DNA of 64,000 bases from Diospyros lotus (lineage: Eukaryota > Streptophyta > Magnoliopsida > Ericales > Ebenaceae): assembly GCF_014633365.1 (NCBI RefSeq), contig NC_068338.1, positions 10,488,616 to 10,552,615 on the forward strand. Direction: 5' to 3'. The notes beneath the pieces are model-generated. The model had not been told where the DNA came from. It worked only from the letters and a program-made list of their open reading frames with translations, and searched no databases. How positions within the stretch are numbered: position 1 is the stretch's first letter; every line of letters starts with the position of its first letter. The translations under genes were made by a program, and so were the position numbers. Shown one piece after another: positions 48,206-60,731 of this stretch.

Positions 48206-49901
48206 GGCACAAGGATGCATGCGAGTATAAGAAATTATCTTATAAGTTCTTTCACAGATAAGATTCGTGAAAATGTAGTCTATGTCATGCGGAACTTTGT
48301 TGTTGTTCAAAACACCATGAAATTCAAGACTACGTTGCACTCATACAAGTTGAATTTTACAAAAACAACACAAGTAATTGAGGTGCACGATATAACCTTT
48401 CTTGCTACTATATTCACTTTCAGAGCATTTAATGATATATTGAGTGAGGAAAACGTGGATGAAACACGGCTCTTTGGTACGTTTTAATTTTAACGTTTTT
48501 TTTTTCTTTTTTACCTTTACATTGTTTAACCTTGTGGTTCATTGATTTATTATTGTTATTTTTTTGTAAAAAAATAGATTTGATAGGGGAAATTGTAGCT
48601 AAGGATAGTGCTCGACTCCACGCATCATCTGCGTATGTTACCAATTCAATTGATGTCATGATAGATGATTTGGAGTACGAAAATTCTTACATTTCATCTA
48701 TATTTAGCGTTTATTTATGTATTTTTGTAAACAAATTTTCCTTAATTAGGAAAAATCGTCTTCCATATACCCTCTGGGGTGATCACACTGATTTGGTAAA
48801 CTCTCACCTTAAATCTAATAAGGATGAACCTATTATTCTTTTACTTCAGATGTGTCGCACAAAGGTTTTTAAGGGTATATCTGCTAATTCCTTATTTCTA
48901 AATTTTGACTGTTTAGACTATTAAATGCATGGCACGGTAGAGTGATGACTTAATTTAAAATATTAGGAGAAGTTAGGATTACAAGTACATATTACATAAC
49001 GAAGGTGTTTGCCAACGCTCCAGTTTTTGAGGTTGAGGATTTCCGTGACAAGTATGGGCTTTTCAAAGCTATTGTTATAATTCATTCATTTATCGTGCTT
49101 CATTATCATATATAACCAATGTTGTTATAAAACTTTAGGTTGTTGAACAGTGTAGAGTGTTTCTCACAGAGGATTAGTCAAATTTCTTCTTCGATTACAT
49201 ACTCTATAACTGATGATTTAGAGAGTGGAATGTGTGAAGTCAAAACAATTGAATAATTGCTTGAGTCTACTGAGGTAATTTCACTATGTTAGGCATGTAT
49301 ATTTAACACTACACAAATTATAACTATCTAACAACGCATCGAACCGCAGGCTGGTAGCTATTGGGTAGTTTGTACAATTATTGATGTTGAATTGGATTGA
49401 GGTTGGTGGTATCTAAGTTGTAAGAAATGTGTAAAAAAAGTTAAAGAAAATGGAAACCGCTTTTATTGCGAGAAGTGTGAAAGGTTCGACACGTTAGGCA
49501 ATCTTAGGTTTAAGATACGGGTTAGGGTTGTTGATGGAATGAAAAGTGCAAGTTTTCTTTTGTGGGATCGTGAGTGCCTACAACTGATTGGGAAATCTAC
49601 CAGCGAGCTAAGGGATTGTTTGGCATGGGTGAGAGATATATTTTATCTTCAAAATATTTTCCTTTATCGAATTATAATTAATGTTTACATTAATTTGCCT
49701 GAATTTGATTCTCATAGGATGGTGCTGAGGATTACTGTCCAGGGTAAGGTAGAGACTTTGGTGAATAGGAGGCTATTGTTCAAGTTTCAGATAAGAGATC
49801 AGAATTTATCCCGAACTGATGATTTGTACACCGTGATAAGACTTACTGATGACAATGACCTAATCACGAAATATCAGATAAATGATTATACTAAGAATCA
49901 G
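48206..49901 (+). pseudogene. RPA70-like exons 2-8
   Basis: Exon pieces with GT-AG borders: 48206-48476 (GTRMHASIRNYLISSF, DUF223-type OB fold), 48578-48674 (DLIGEIVAKDSARL), 48750-48874 (NRLPYTLWGDHTDLVNSHLK), 48967-49051 (VRITSTYYITKVFANAPVFE), 49139-49274 (CFSQRISQISSSITYSI, then a TAA), 49350-49628 (SYWVVCTIIDVELD, TGA, then a zinc ribbon WWYLSCKKC...FYCEKC and ASFLLWDRECLQLIGKS) and 49718-49901 (NRRLLFKFQIRDQNLS). The zinc ribbon keeps its Cys pairs. Donor and acceptor placement was chosen so the family reading frame continues; the last exon may contain a one-base shift near 49745. Confidence 0.75.
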
Positions 49902-49990
49902 GTTACCTATAGTTCACATAATTTATTATGTTTCTTAAAATGCACATGATCACCCCTAAATGATTGTTTGATTGTGTGTAACGTTAACAG

Positions 49991-50003
49991 GAACCCGACT
50001 TGC
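49991..50003 (+). pseudogene. RPA70-like exon 9, left fragment
   Basis: After an acceptor TTAACAG, GAACCCGACTTGC encodes EPDL plus one base, then meets the CACTA terminus. The last three bases, TGC, are the target duplication. Confidence 0.8.
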
Positions 50004-51720
50004 CACCTACAAGAAATTAGGGTTCTTGTGATAAAATATTTTGTCACAATAACTATGAAATTTGTCATAACATACTTATTGTGATGAAAATGTTTGTCAT
50101 CATGTTAATAACAACAAGCTTGTCTTAATAAGTATATCGTGACAAAATTGCATTTTGTCACAATATCAACAGTTCTATTATGACAAAAAATATTTTGTCA
50201 CTTAAACCAACTTATTATGACAAATTATTTTGTTGTAAAAGAAATTTTTTTGTCACAATAGGTACTATTTAGTCACAATAAATCCAAATTTTAGATAAAA
50301 ATCATATGTTTTATCGTAACAAAATGTATCTTGTGACAAAAAGTACTTTGTCACAATTTAAATAGTGACAAAATTTTTAATGTGATAAAATTAATTTTGT
50401 CAATTATTTAATATTGTGATAAATATTTTTTTGATAAAATGGAAATAGTGACAAAATAATTTTCTCAAAATTATTCAATAGTGATAAAATATTTTTGTTA
50501 ATGTCCTAATAGTGACAAAAATATTTGTGTCAGTAATTAGTATAGGTGACAATTTTTTTTTTTTGTAAGAAAATATTAATATTGACGAAATTGTTTTCCA
50601 TAAAATTAAAAATGTGACAATTTTTTTTCCCAAAATTATGAAAGGGTGATAAATATTTTTTTCATATTCTCAATGTCCCAATAGTGACAAAAATACTTTT
50701 GTCAATAATTCACACAAGTGACAAATTTCTTTAATAAGAAAATATTAATACTAATGAAATTATTTTGTCATAAAATTGAAAACTATTTTGTCACAATTTA
50801 AATAGTGACAAAACTTATTTGACATAATTTTTAATGTGATAAGATTAATTTTGTCAGTTATCTAGTATTGTGACAAATATTTTTTTGATATAATAGAAAT
50901 AGTGAAAAAATATATTTCTCAAAATTATTCAATAGTGAAAAAATATTTTTTTTCAATGTCCCAATAGTGACAAAAATATATTTGTTAGTAATTACTTGAG
51001 GTGACAAATTGTTTTAGTAAGAAAATATTAATATTAGTGAAATTGTATTTCATAAAATCAAAAAATGTGACAAAAATATTTTTGTCAAAATTATAAAAGG
51101 GTGACAAATATTTTTGTCATATTCTCAATGTCCCAATAATGACAAAAATATTTGTGTCAATAATTCACATAAATGACGAATTTCTTTAGTAAGAAAACAA
51201 TAATGCTAATGAAATTATTTTGTCACAAAATCAAAAATTGTGACAAAAATATTTTTGTCAGAATTATCAAAGGGTGAAAAATATTTTCATCATATTCTCA
51301 ATGTCCAAATAGTGAGAAAAATATTTATGTCAATAATTCATAAAAGTGATAAATTATTTTTGTAAGAAAATATTAACATTGATGAAATTATTTTTTTCCA
51401 AAATCATAAATAGCAAGAAAAATATTTTCATCAACATTATTAAAGGGTGACAAATATTGTTTTGTCATATTCTCAATGGTGACAAAATTATTTATATCAA
51501 TAATTATAAAAAGTGATTTTTTTGGGTCAAAAAATGGTAAAAGTTGCGAACTTTTTGAAAAATGTGATTTTTTGTCGAAATTTGAAAATATAAAATTATG
51601 TTTCAATAATCTAATTGTGACAAAAAAAATTCCATTTGTCGTAACTATAATAATAACAAGCAGTGACAATTTTTTTTTATTTAAATTATTTTTTGTAATA
51701 AAAGTCATATTGATGGAATT
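50004..51720. repeat. Left subterminal array (TGACAAA motifs)
   Basis: Tens of GTGACAAAA / TTTTGTCAC words in both orientations, with larger reiterations of 150-250 bp (for example CAATGTCCCAATAGTGACAAAAATA at several places between 50500 and 51130). These are likely binding sites for the TnpA-type protein. The 166-codon minus frame at 51388-51888 runs through this array and is not a gene. Confidence 0.85.
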
Positions 51721-52080
51721 ATTTTTAAGACAGATATTATTCATCTTTATATTAAATAAAAAATTTAAAAAAGCTTGAAATATAATAAAGTCAACAATGC
51801 TAAATATAATAAATAAAATCAACAATACAAATAAAAAAAACTTCATATATGGAAAGTTATTGTTTCTAAAATAAAAACAATACTTCAAAAAAATACTACT
51901 TTCACTCTTGAAATATAAAAATTAAATAAAGTTACTTGACACCGAGCATCATTGATCTTCATCTACTTGTTGCTCCATAATTCATCTTGTTGTTCCATAA
52001 TTTCAATCTACCAAAAAGAAAATCATTAGAATAAATGAAAATTAAATGAATTTGAATTGAATAAAGTACTTAATTAATAA

Positions 52081-54024
52081 TTAAATTATATATTTACCTT
52101 CATGAAAAGAAGCAGATGTATTCATTTCACCACTTCGTTCACGCCTTAACTCATCAATCAAAAATTTCAGTTGATCATAAGATTCTTGTAAGCTGCTTAT
52201 TTTGATTTGTTGGCTTTGTATTTGCTCTTTTAATTCAGTATTTCGCTTTTCAGATTCAATCTTTTCAGTTTCTAAAAGAGCTTCTAGCTCCAATTCTCTA
52301 GATTTACTTGGTTTCACCCCATAACCAAGTCTACGAATATATCTAGATTTTGGCTTCAAAACCTTTTCGAGAATCTGGCGCCCAGTCATTTCAGTACCAT
52401 CCTCCATTGCTTTGACCCAAAGAGCATTCATTTGCTCCTATAAAAATAAAAATAGAAGTTAATTCAAGCCTAAAAATTTATATAAATTAATAGTTAAAAT
52501 AATATATCATTAAAAATCAATAAAATAAACTTACATAGTTTTCTTGAGCTTGTGGATGAGTCCAAGTACCATCACTTTTACGATGTGTCTCAAAATAAAG
52601 CTTTACTTCAATAGGTTGATCAACTTTGTCTTCTTGATTTTCTTCTAAAATCTCTTCTAAATTTTCCTCAATAGGTTCCTATATTTAAAATTGGTAAAAA
52701 AAAAATTATACATATCAAAATATTTTAAAAAATATGAAGTATAAAATAGTTTAAAGAACTATACTTCAACTTATAACTAATTAAACATACCATTTCATAC
52801 ATGCATTGGCAGTAAGACTTTGAGCCTGACGTGTGTGAAACTTGCATCTTCGCTCGATTATTTGTATTTGATGCACTTTGAGCCTACAAATTTATACAAT
52901 ATAAAATAATAAGAGGGAAAAAAAGTATTATGAACAATTAAATCACAAATGAAAAAAATTGAGAAAATTTATTTATTGTATCTAAATTTATTAGAAATAA
53001 AAGATTACCTTGAATTTTTCCTCTTCAAAATGAGTACATAAAGCTTTCCAATCATCCAATTCCATGTGATTGACATGATTTGAACGCGCTTCTTCCGGGG
53101 TAGCAAATTTCTTATAATGCATGTGGCATTGGTATCTGTAAATTGTAAAACGCCTAGCCATAATCTTATCCACTACGTTTTTTGTATGTGGATCACTCAA
53201 GTCAATATCAAACTCACTCTACAAATATTTAGCTCAAAATAAGTAATTTGTATATTATAAAATTTAATTAACACATAAAAGTTCTTCTAAGAAAATAAAA
53301 AATTATAAATATATCTCACCTCAATTTTTGAGAAGAGGGGCTTCTTAAGAGCGTCTGTCATTTTTTTCCAATAAAACACTCTTAATGGTGCCAACAATCG
53401 AGTGACAACTCCTATCTCCATTTTAAATATCTTTTCAGCAGGTCCAATTGGTAGATGCATTGATTTTTTAATAATAACTCCTCCAATCTTTTTACCCTCC
53501 TTCATCCGCTTTTTAACCTCAAATCCCCTAGTTATTCCCTAGCCTCTTTTCTTTGTATTACCAGCTGTAATTTAACCACATCATACAAATCAGCTAAGTT
53601 TATCAAACTAAACTAAAATTATAATTAATAAAATGGAAATACAATCAATAGATAAATAATTAATTGGAAAGCAAAAAAAAATATAAATAAATAACTAACC
53701 TCCATCAATTGTTGACTCAATTCTCGCCGTGTCATTTGGAGAAATTGATGAGCTCCCAATTTTATTCAAAGTGCATGGTGAAATATCATCATTTATTCTT
53801 GGTGGTGTTGAATCTTTTTCTCCAAGTTGTGCAGTATGAACCATGGTTGGCAAAGCGACGCTCTTCTTGGAATTAGGTGGCAAAATAGTGGATTGTATTT
53901 GTGTACTAGAAATCTTTGATGGTAAAGTATTGGATTTGGATTGCACACGTGTAACAGGAACATTTAACGATACAGTAGTGGACTTTGATTTCAAAATAAC
54001 TGTTTTTTTCTGACCAGGTGCCAT
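52081..54024 (-). CDS. CACTA tnpA-like protein (Transposase_24, Ptta/En/Spm family), multi-exon
   Basis: A chain of minus-strand exons: 54024-53700 (start MAPGQKKTVILKSKS, Ser/Thr-rich), about 53560-53322 (TKKRG then TAG; MHLPIGPAEKIFKMEIGVV, LLAPLRVFYWKKM), about 53220-53010 (DPHTKNVVDKIMARRFTIYR, HYKKFATPEEARSNH), about 52885-52800 (NRAKMQVSHTSGSKS), about 52680-52535 (acidic, then VKLYFETHRKSDGTWTHPQA) and about 52440-52081 (MNALWVKAMEDG, YIRRLGYGVKPS, then a coiled coil). This is the plant Ptta/En/Spm Transposase_24 arrangement, a protein thought to bind the subterminal repeats. One in-frame TAG near 53530 is the only clear defect. Splice borders are by eye; I kept CDS because most of it reads through. 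Confidence 0.8.
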
Positions 54025-54849
54025 AACAATTAAATCTATTATATGATAAAACAAAAATATGTAAGTCATCCATAATAAAATTATTTATCGACTATCAAGG
54101 TGAAATTTCTAATGTATCGATCTATTAAATTAAACTATATTACAAGGTATAAATAAGAAAAAAAAATAAAAGAAAAACTATGAGGTATTTTATTTATCCA
54201 CCCACCCTCCCTCCCTTTATTTATTAATTGAATCCATTGACATAAACAAAACTTTAATTTGACAGGGGCATATCATAATTTTGCTCTTTATTATTTTTCA
54301 TTGTTGCTAACAATTATTAGTATCATTAGCATCAAAATTGCCAACTATTTTCTTGAGATAAAAAGAAATAAAGAATAATTTAATATTAAAAATACTAGTA
54401 TTTATATCTTTTAAAAATTGATCTGTTGCTCAATAGATTAATTTTAAATAACTCAATTAGCTAAAAATAATAATTAGGAATTTGGCAGCTTGACATGTGC
54501 CAGGGATGCAGCTAGGAATGCAATTCATCAAAAATTGAGGAGGTGAAGAAAAAGTAAGAAGAGAGAAAGAAAAATATATGAATTATATATATAGAGATTA
54601 CAAAGATAGAGAAAGTGGGCGAGGTGGGAGGGGCAGGGGAGGAAAACAGAGAGAGAGATATACATAAATTATATGGGGTGGAGGTAATATTAAAAATACT
54701 AGTATATGTCTTTTTTAAAAATTAATTTGTAGCTCAATGTATCAATTTTGAACAACTCAATTACTTAAGCAACTGCATGTATATAGATTACAAAGTTGGG
54801 TAATAGGCCCTTATCAGGAATTTAGACAGACGCCCACGTGGGGGGAGGG

Positions 54850-55260
54850 GATGAATGGAGTGGGGGAGGGGGACGGTGTCGACAAAGGAACTCCCCCACC
54901 AATTTGGCTTGTTGTCTCAGGATTCTCTCTCAATAACCCCTTTGTAAACAACCAATTTTTGCAAAATCCAACTATCCGATCGTCGATCCGACCACGTTCT
55001 CACCGTGAAAGTAGCCCCGATCTACAAGTAGGTAAGTCTTTCAGTTTCATCTGCATACTTTATTTCAGTATATATCCATGATATATATATACACGTATAT
55101 GCGAGGGTTTAAACATAGATCTACAAATATCCGACCATTGGATTTTGCTGGTTTTCGGGTATGTTGGTCGATGGGGTAAGGGTGTCGTTTGGTTGCCTTT
55201 GATCATCGAAAAACGATCGGCAGTGGTGGCAGCGCCAATTGGCAGTGTTTACCTCATATT
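54850..55260 (+). repeat. Diverged copy of the fold-back arm
   Basis: The order splice donor (TCTACAAGTAGGTAAGTCTTTCAG at about 55021), then TTGCTGGTTTTCGGGTATGTTGGTCGATGGGG and TTTGATCATCGAAAAACGATCGGCAGTGGTGG matches 3705-3910 of the left fold-back arm. Only one arm was seen and its outer terminus is unclear. Confidence 0.65.
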
Positions 55261-55713
55261 AACACCAATAATCTCCATCTTTATGTTGTGCAAGGTTTAG
55301 GATGCAAAACTGTTTGATTTAGCTACTGATCCCATGCTAACTACCCGTTTCATTTAATAACTCAATACTTCTTTCCAAGCTTCCTTTTCAATTTCCTGAT
55401 CTATCATTTCCCGTTTTATTCATCAACGACAACAATATTGAAAGGACTAATACGAATAATGATAATATTAATATCCATACAAACATTAAAAGTTAAATTT
55501 ATGTGGGCAAATTAAGGGATTGAGCTTCTTATGGGCAATGCTCTGACTCCTCACACATTCTTCAACAGCCAACACATCCTTAACTTCAAGTAAAGACACC
55601 AAATGACAATAAGAAAACAATCATTATAGTAACACATGCCAATACTTGTTGATTATGCAAAACATCTTGGAAAAGGAACAGCCCAAGAACTTTCTGATTA
55701 TACCTATTACCTA

Positions 55714-55873
55714 TGCAACATCAATCCGAATAATGCATAAACCTATAATTGAGGCTGTGATTACTGAATGAAAATGAAAATTAAAAAGAAATAGCAACAT
55801 CAATCTGAATAATGCATAAACCTATAATTGAGGTTGCAATTACCCAATGAAAATGAAAATCAAATAGCAACTC
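55714..55873 (+). repeat. 80-bp tandem duplication
   Basis: Two copies starting GCAACATCAATCYGAATAAT (55714 and 55794), each continuing CATAAACCTATAATTGAGG and ending AATGAAAATGAAAAT, with few differences. Confidence 0.9.
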
Positions 55874-56936
55874 TCATCTCAAGTCACAGGCAATTAAGAA
55901 GAACTTGGTTTATAAATTCCCTGCCCTTCTCAAATAAGTTGATCCCCACATATTCTTTAAAGCAAAAGCCTAAACTCATCACATAAGACACTTAAATGAT
56001 CAACTGGAGATCATCCAACAAATAGGTGTAATACCGTTTGTCCCTCTACTCAATCATAGGCAAACTAGCAATCACCTTTAATATAAGAATTGACCTTGCC
56101 TCCTGCTTGCTCCCTCTCTAAATTAATATGAGCAAAGCAACAAAATAGAGAAAATTTGAAAAGTATTCTCAATATATGAAGCAGATGTATGGACATGCAA
56201 TCTAGAAGATACTATGTATCATGTATGTATATATACAAATTTTACTGTAGGTTAAGAACTCCATTGCAAAATGACCTTTGTCGCTTCAAAACAAGGATGA
56301 TAGACGTGGAAAAAGTAACCTTTTACAACCTATAAAACAACTAATGAAATAGCACAAGAGGAAAAAGTAAAAACTAAATATCCAGCAATTATATTAGAAG
56401 AAACTAAAAAGATAAGAAAGCATAAACATAAGCCACAAAACTATACTAACAGCAACTATATCAATAGAAACATAAATTATGACTTTTTTTTGCTACATAA
56501 ACACTTTTTTTGGACCAAAAAACCAAATCTTTCTCAACTGTTATGGAACTGTTTAGATATCCAAAGTGCATTTATGATTGTTCCCAAATTCAGAGGAGTT
56601 AATCAGCTAATAAGAAAAGTCTAAGCCATAATCTAGATGGAGAAAAGCATTTAGTTTCAAACACAAGGATATGTTGTTCATAGGCTATAATATATTTGTC
56701 TTTATTTGTGGAGTTGGGCCTTTTAATTTATTCCTTTCTCCTTCTCAGTGACTATAAAGTATTAAATTTATTTATTGGAATTAATATTGTTATGTTTGCA
56801 TTTTATTACAGAGGAATCTGAGGCAAACCAGTTTTGTCTTGGTAGTTGAGTGTACTATATATCTGTAATATTTTTATGAGTTATTGAATTTCTTAGTTTT
56901 CACTCTTTTTTTTTTCTTTAATATTAGGGTAACTTG

Positions 56937-58447
56937 ATGGACAAAAGTTGGATAAAACTGAAGAATAAATTTTGCCCTGCATACATTCAAGGGGTTCGAC
57001 ATTTCTTAGATGTTGCAAAATATCATGTTGACTCCATTGGTAGGATCCGATGCCCATGCCAAAATTGTAACAATTGTATCCTGAAAAGTTTAACATAAGT
57101 CAAACAAGATATTTTTCTTTATGGGATGTTGGAAACTATACTCAATGGATACATCATGGTGAGCCTTTTCAATTAGATAATGTTAATCAATGTGGTGATT
57201 GATATGATGGAAGTCATTTTGATGATCAAGTTCATGATCAGGATAATGATGTTCAAAGAATGTTGAATGACATGCATAGAGGAAACCTTATGGAAGGTGA
57301 TGTAGAGGAAATTTCTAATACCCATGGCACATGTATGTTTAAAAGAGAAGTTGAGAAATTTACTAGACTATTGAATGATGTTGAATGTGAACTTTATCCT
57401 GGTTGCAAGAAGTACTCGAAGTTATCTTTTCTTATCAAGATGTTGTATAATAAGGCAATAACTAATTGCAATAACAAGTCTTTTAGTCTAAATCTAGAGT
57501 TGTTCAAGGATGCTCTTCCAGAAGGTGAAACACTTCCAAACTCTTATTATGAGATCAAGAAATTAATGCGTGATCTTGGCCTTAGCTATATGAAAATAGA
57601 TGCATGTGTGAATAATTGCATATTATATTGGAAGGAGTATGAACATCTTGATCAATGTCCTAATCCAGCTTGTAAAGCTTCTAGATGGAAGTTTGGTAAG
57701 GGTAAACGTAAGAAGATTGCTCAAAAGGTGGTTAGATATTTTCCTTTGAAACCTAGACTCCAAAGATTATTCATGTCCAAAGAAATTGCATAAGAAATGA
57801 GATGGCATAGAGAAAAATGTGTTGATGATGATACAATTAGGCACCCAGTTGATGCTAAGGAATGGAAAGATTTTGATAAGTTATATAGTTGGTTTGCTCA
57901 AGATCCTCGCAATGTGCGGCTAGGCCTTTCTAGTGATGGATTTAACCCATTTGGCAATATGAGCACTAATTACTCCATGTGGCCAGTTATTTTATTTCCC
58001 TATAATTTGCCACCTTGGAAATGTATGAAAGAGCCGTTTATATTTTTATCCATACTTATCCCTGGTAAGGATTCTCCTGGAAATGATATTGATGTATATT
58101 TGCAGCCATTAATAGAGGAGTTGAAAGAATTATGGGAAGAGGGAGTTGAAACATATGACGCATATTCCGGTGATAAGTTTCAATTGCATGCTGCATTGTT
58201 ATGGACCATAAATGATTTTTCTGCATACTGAATGTTATCTGGGTGGAGTACAAAGGGAAAGTTAGCTTGTCCTATTTGCAATGAGTGGACATGCTCGCTT
58301 ACTTTAAAGAATGGGAAAAAACAATGTTACATGGGTCATCGTAGATACTTGGATAAACAACATCCATGGAGAAAAAGTAAAAAAGATTTAATGGTAAGGC
58401 AGAGTATCAGTCAGAACCAGAAGAATTATCTGGAAATGATATATTAA
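56937..58447 (+). pseudogene. TNP2/TnpD transposase, N-terminal and catalytic half
   Basis: ATG 56937 opens MDKSWIKLKNKFCPAYIQGV and reaches CPCQNCNN, the transposase-associated domain. After frame breaks near 57070-57260, the TNP2 family region follows: KFTRLLNDVECELYPGCKKY, KMLYN, LGLSYMKIDACVNNCILYWK, CPNPACKASRW (57260-57793); after a TAA, EMRWHREKCVDDDTIRHPVD, FDKLYSWFAQDPRNVRLGLS, DGFNPFGNMSTNYSMWPVIL (57797-58231); after a TGA, GWSTKGKLACPICNE and MGHRRYLDKQHPWR (58232-58447). This is the cut-and-paste transposase of CACTA elements. Two stops and frameshifts inactivate it. Confidence 0.9.
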
Positions 58448-59236
58448 GACAATTTGCTCATGTTCTAGATGTGAGATTTGGAAAGCAATCTAATACAGGA
58501 AAACGTAAATGTGCTAAACAAGAGCTAAATTGGACAAAAAAAAGTATATTTTTTGAATTGCCTTATTGGAAAACATTAAACTTACGACATAATTTGGATG
58601 TAATGCATATAGAAAAAAATATATATGAAAATATTTTGGGAACATTGATGAATACTAATGGGAAGACTAAGGACAATTTTAAGACTCGGTATGGATTTGG
58701 AAGCAATGGGTATAAGAAAAGAGTTGCATTTGCAACGAGATGGTGACAAGTTTCTTATGCCGTCTGCATGTTACACTTTGTCAGTGATAGAAAGGAAAAA
58801 GTTTTGTGAATGGTTACATTCAATTAAATTACCAGATAGATATGCATCAAATCTAGCTCGATGCATAAATGTTAATGATGGAAAAATTTCGGGTATGAAA
58901 AGTCATGATTATCATGTATTCTTATAGCGGTTACTTGCAGCTACAACACTTGGTTATTTAAAAAAGGATTTATATATTGTATTGTCAGAGTTGAGTTCTT
59001 TCTTTAAGGATCTGTGTTCAAAAACTTTGGATAGAGCTATGTTGAAAAAGTTACAAACCGACATCATTTTAATATTATGCAAGCTTGAGATGACAAATCC
59101 TCCATCATTTTTTGTGATTATGGTACATTTACCAATTCATCTACCACGTGAAGTTGAATTAGGTGGACCGGTTCATTATCGATGGATGTACTTTATTGAA
59201 AGGTATTGGAACATCATTTCAATTTATTATTGTTAG
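58448..59236 (+). pseudogene. TNP2 transposase, C-terminal part with DUF4218
   Basis: Continues with KKSIFFELPYWKTLNLRHNL, DVMHIEKNIYENILGTLMNT, then in another frame MGIRKELHLQRDGDKFLMPS and the DUF4218 region (KKFCEWLHSIKLPDRYASNL, TAG at 58925, then MVHLPIHLPREVELGGPVHY, RWMYFIERY). DUF4218 regularly follows the TNP2 core in plant CACTA transposases. At least two frame changes and one stop are present. Confidence 0.88.
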
Positions 59237-59329
59237 ATGCACTTCATGAACAACAATAAACATGTATATGTGTATTGTTGTCTATGTTATATTATTCGTT
59301 ATTTTTATTACATTATGGTTGTAAATAGG

Positions 59330-60731
59330 TATCTCTGTACTTTGAAAGAATTTGTACGAAACAAAGCTCATCCAGAAGGTTCCATTGCTGAAGCATATAT
59401 TAACAAAGAATGTCTTCATTTTTGTTCAATGTACTTTCGTGGAGTTGAAACTAAGCACAATCGGCTGGAAAGGAATTATGATGGACCTCAACTGGAGATA
59501 GGTAACGGACTTTCAATTTTCACACAAAAGGCAAGAGCTTTAGGAGCCCCTGTGTATCATGTGTTATCCTCATCTGATTTCAAGAAAATTCAGTGGTATA
59601 TACTTAATACTTGCAAAGAGATAGAATTTTATTTAAAGTAAGTCTATTTTTTTTGTTATAAGATTAATATTAATAGATCATTTATATAAATATTATTGTT
59701 TCATAATAGTATTTTATTTGTTGCTATACATACAGTTTACATAAGGAAGAAGTTCAAAGGCAAAGCTTGATTGATGTGCAAGAAAGACATGAAAATGAAT
59801 TTCCATCTTGGTTTAAGCAACATGTACGTATGTTATGCTTTTTTTATTAAGCATATATTATTAATATTAAAAAAAACTTTACATTGGATAATTTGTTTGA
59901 TTTGTTTTACAGGTGGCACACTTAAATATAAATGGCTCAGTTGGATCACAAGATCAATTATATGCATTAGGACTGGGTCCTGATATTCGTGTTGCAAAAT
60001 ATAGTGGTATAATAGTTAATGGAATTAGATTTCACACGATTGAGCGTGATAAGTATCGTCGTACACAAAATAGTGGTATTATGGTAAAAGGAGAACATAA
60101 TTCAGAAGAAATTGATTTTTATAGTGTCTTGGTGGATATCATTGAGCTTGAGTATTGTTATGGGAATCGTGTTTTTTTGTTTAAATGTGATTGGTGGAAT
60201 GTAGGAGATAAAAGAAACGGAATGAAGACATATGGTCAACTAGTGAGTGTTAATATGAGTCAAAAATGGTATGTCAATGATCCCTATGTGCTAGCCACAC
60301 AAGCAGAACAAGTGTTTTATATTGGTGACACGAAAAATGAAAGCAGTTGGAAAATTGTGCAGAAAGTATGTCCTAGAAATGTATATGATGTTCCAGAAAA
60401 TGTAGAACCAGGTGAAAGGTTAATTTTGAATGATGAACCATATCAACAATATGAGGTAAATGATGTTATTGAGGTTGAACAAATAGATGCAGAAAATATA
60501 GGATCATTGCTTCGAGAAGATGTGTTTCCAGATGAAATTGATGCTAGCATTGTTGTTCCAAATAAGAAATTGGTCCAAACAAGAAATGAAACTGATGATA
60601 GTTGTAGTGACGAAGAAGATTACAATGAAGAAGATGATACTATTATTGACTGTTGTGATGATGATGTTGATGATAAAGAAGATCAGGGTGGTAGTGAAGA
60701 TGATGAAGATGAAGATGACGGTAAGTTTTAA
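59330..60731 (+). pseudogene. TNP2-associated C-terminal region with DUF4216
   Basis: After an intron (about 59205-59328), YLCTLKEFVRNKAHPEGSIA and EAYINKECLHFCSMYFRGVE occur in the 59237-59641 frame. Short exons follow, and from 59913 a 272-codon open stretch carries DUF4216 (VAKYSGIIVNGIRFHTIERD, KRNGMKTYGQLVSVNM, VFYIGD). The tail is strongly acidic (DEEDYNEEDDTIID, EDDEDEDDGKF) and stops at 60729-60731. This is the normal downstream part of CACTA transposases. This last segment is itself unbroken. Confidence 0.85.

Larger units (their letters stand above)
54100..56936. other. Spacer between the divergent CACTA genes
   Basis: Contains a diverged direct repeat (about 54380-54467 and 54688-54770, sharing AATATTAAAAATACTAGTAT and ACTCAATTA), a GA-rich region (54540-54690), a piece related to the fold-back arm (54850-55260) and a two-copy 80-bp repeat (55714-55873). 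55900-56900 looks unique and AT-rich. No gene recognised. Promoters of both transposase genes presumably lie here. Confidence 0.6.

Noticed and set aside
38296..49901. RPA-like gene as part of a Helitron
   Set aside because: No Rep/helicase motif, no TC start or CTRR end with hairpin recognised in the window, so it is kept as an RPA-like pseudogene of open origin.
51388..51888. 166-codon minus open frame
   Set aside because: Runs through TGACAAA subterminal repeats; Phe/Ile/Asn-rich AT translation without protein character.
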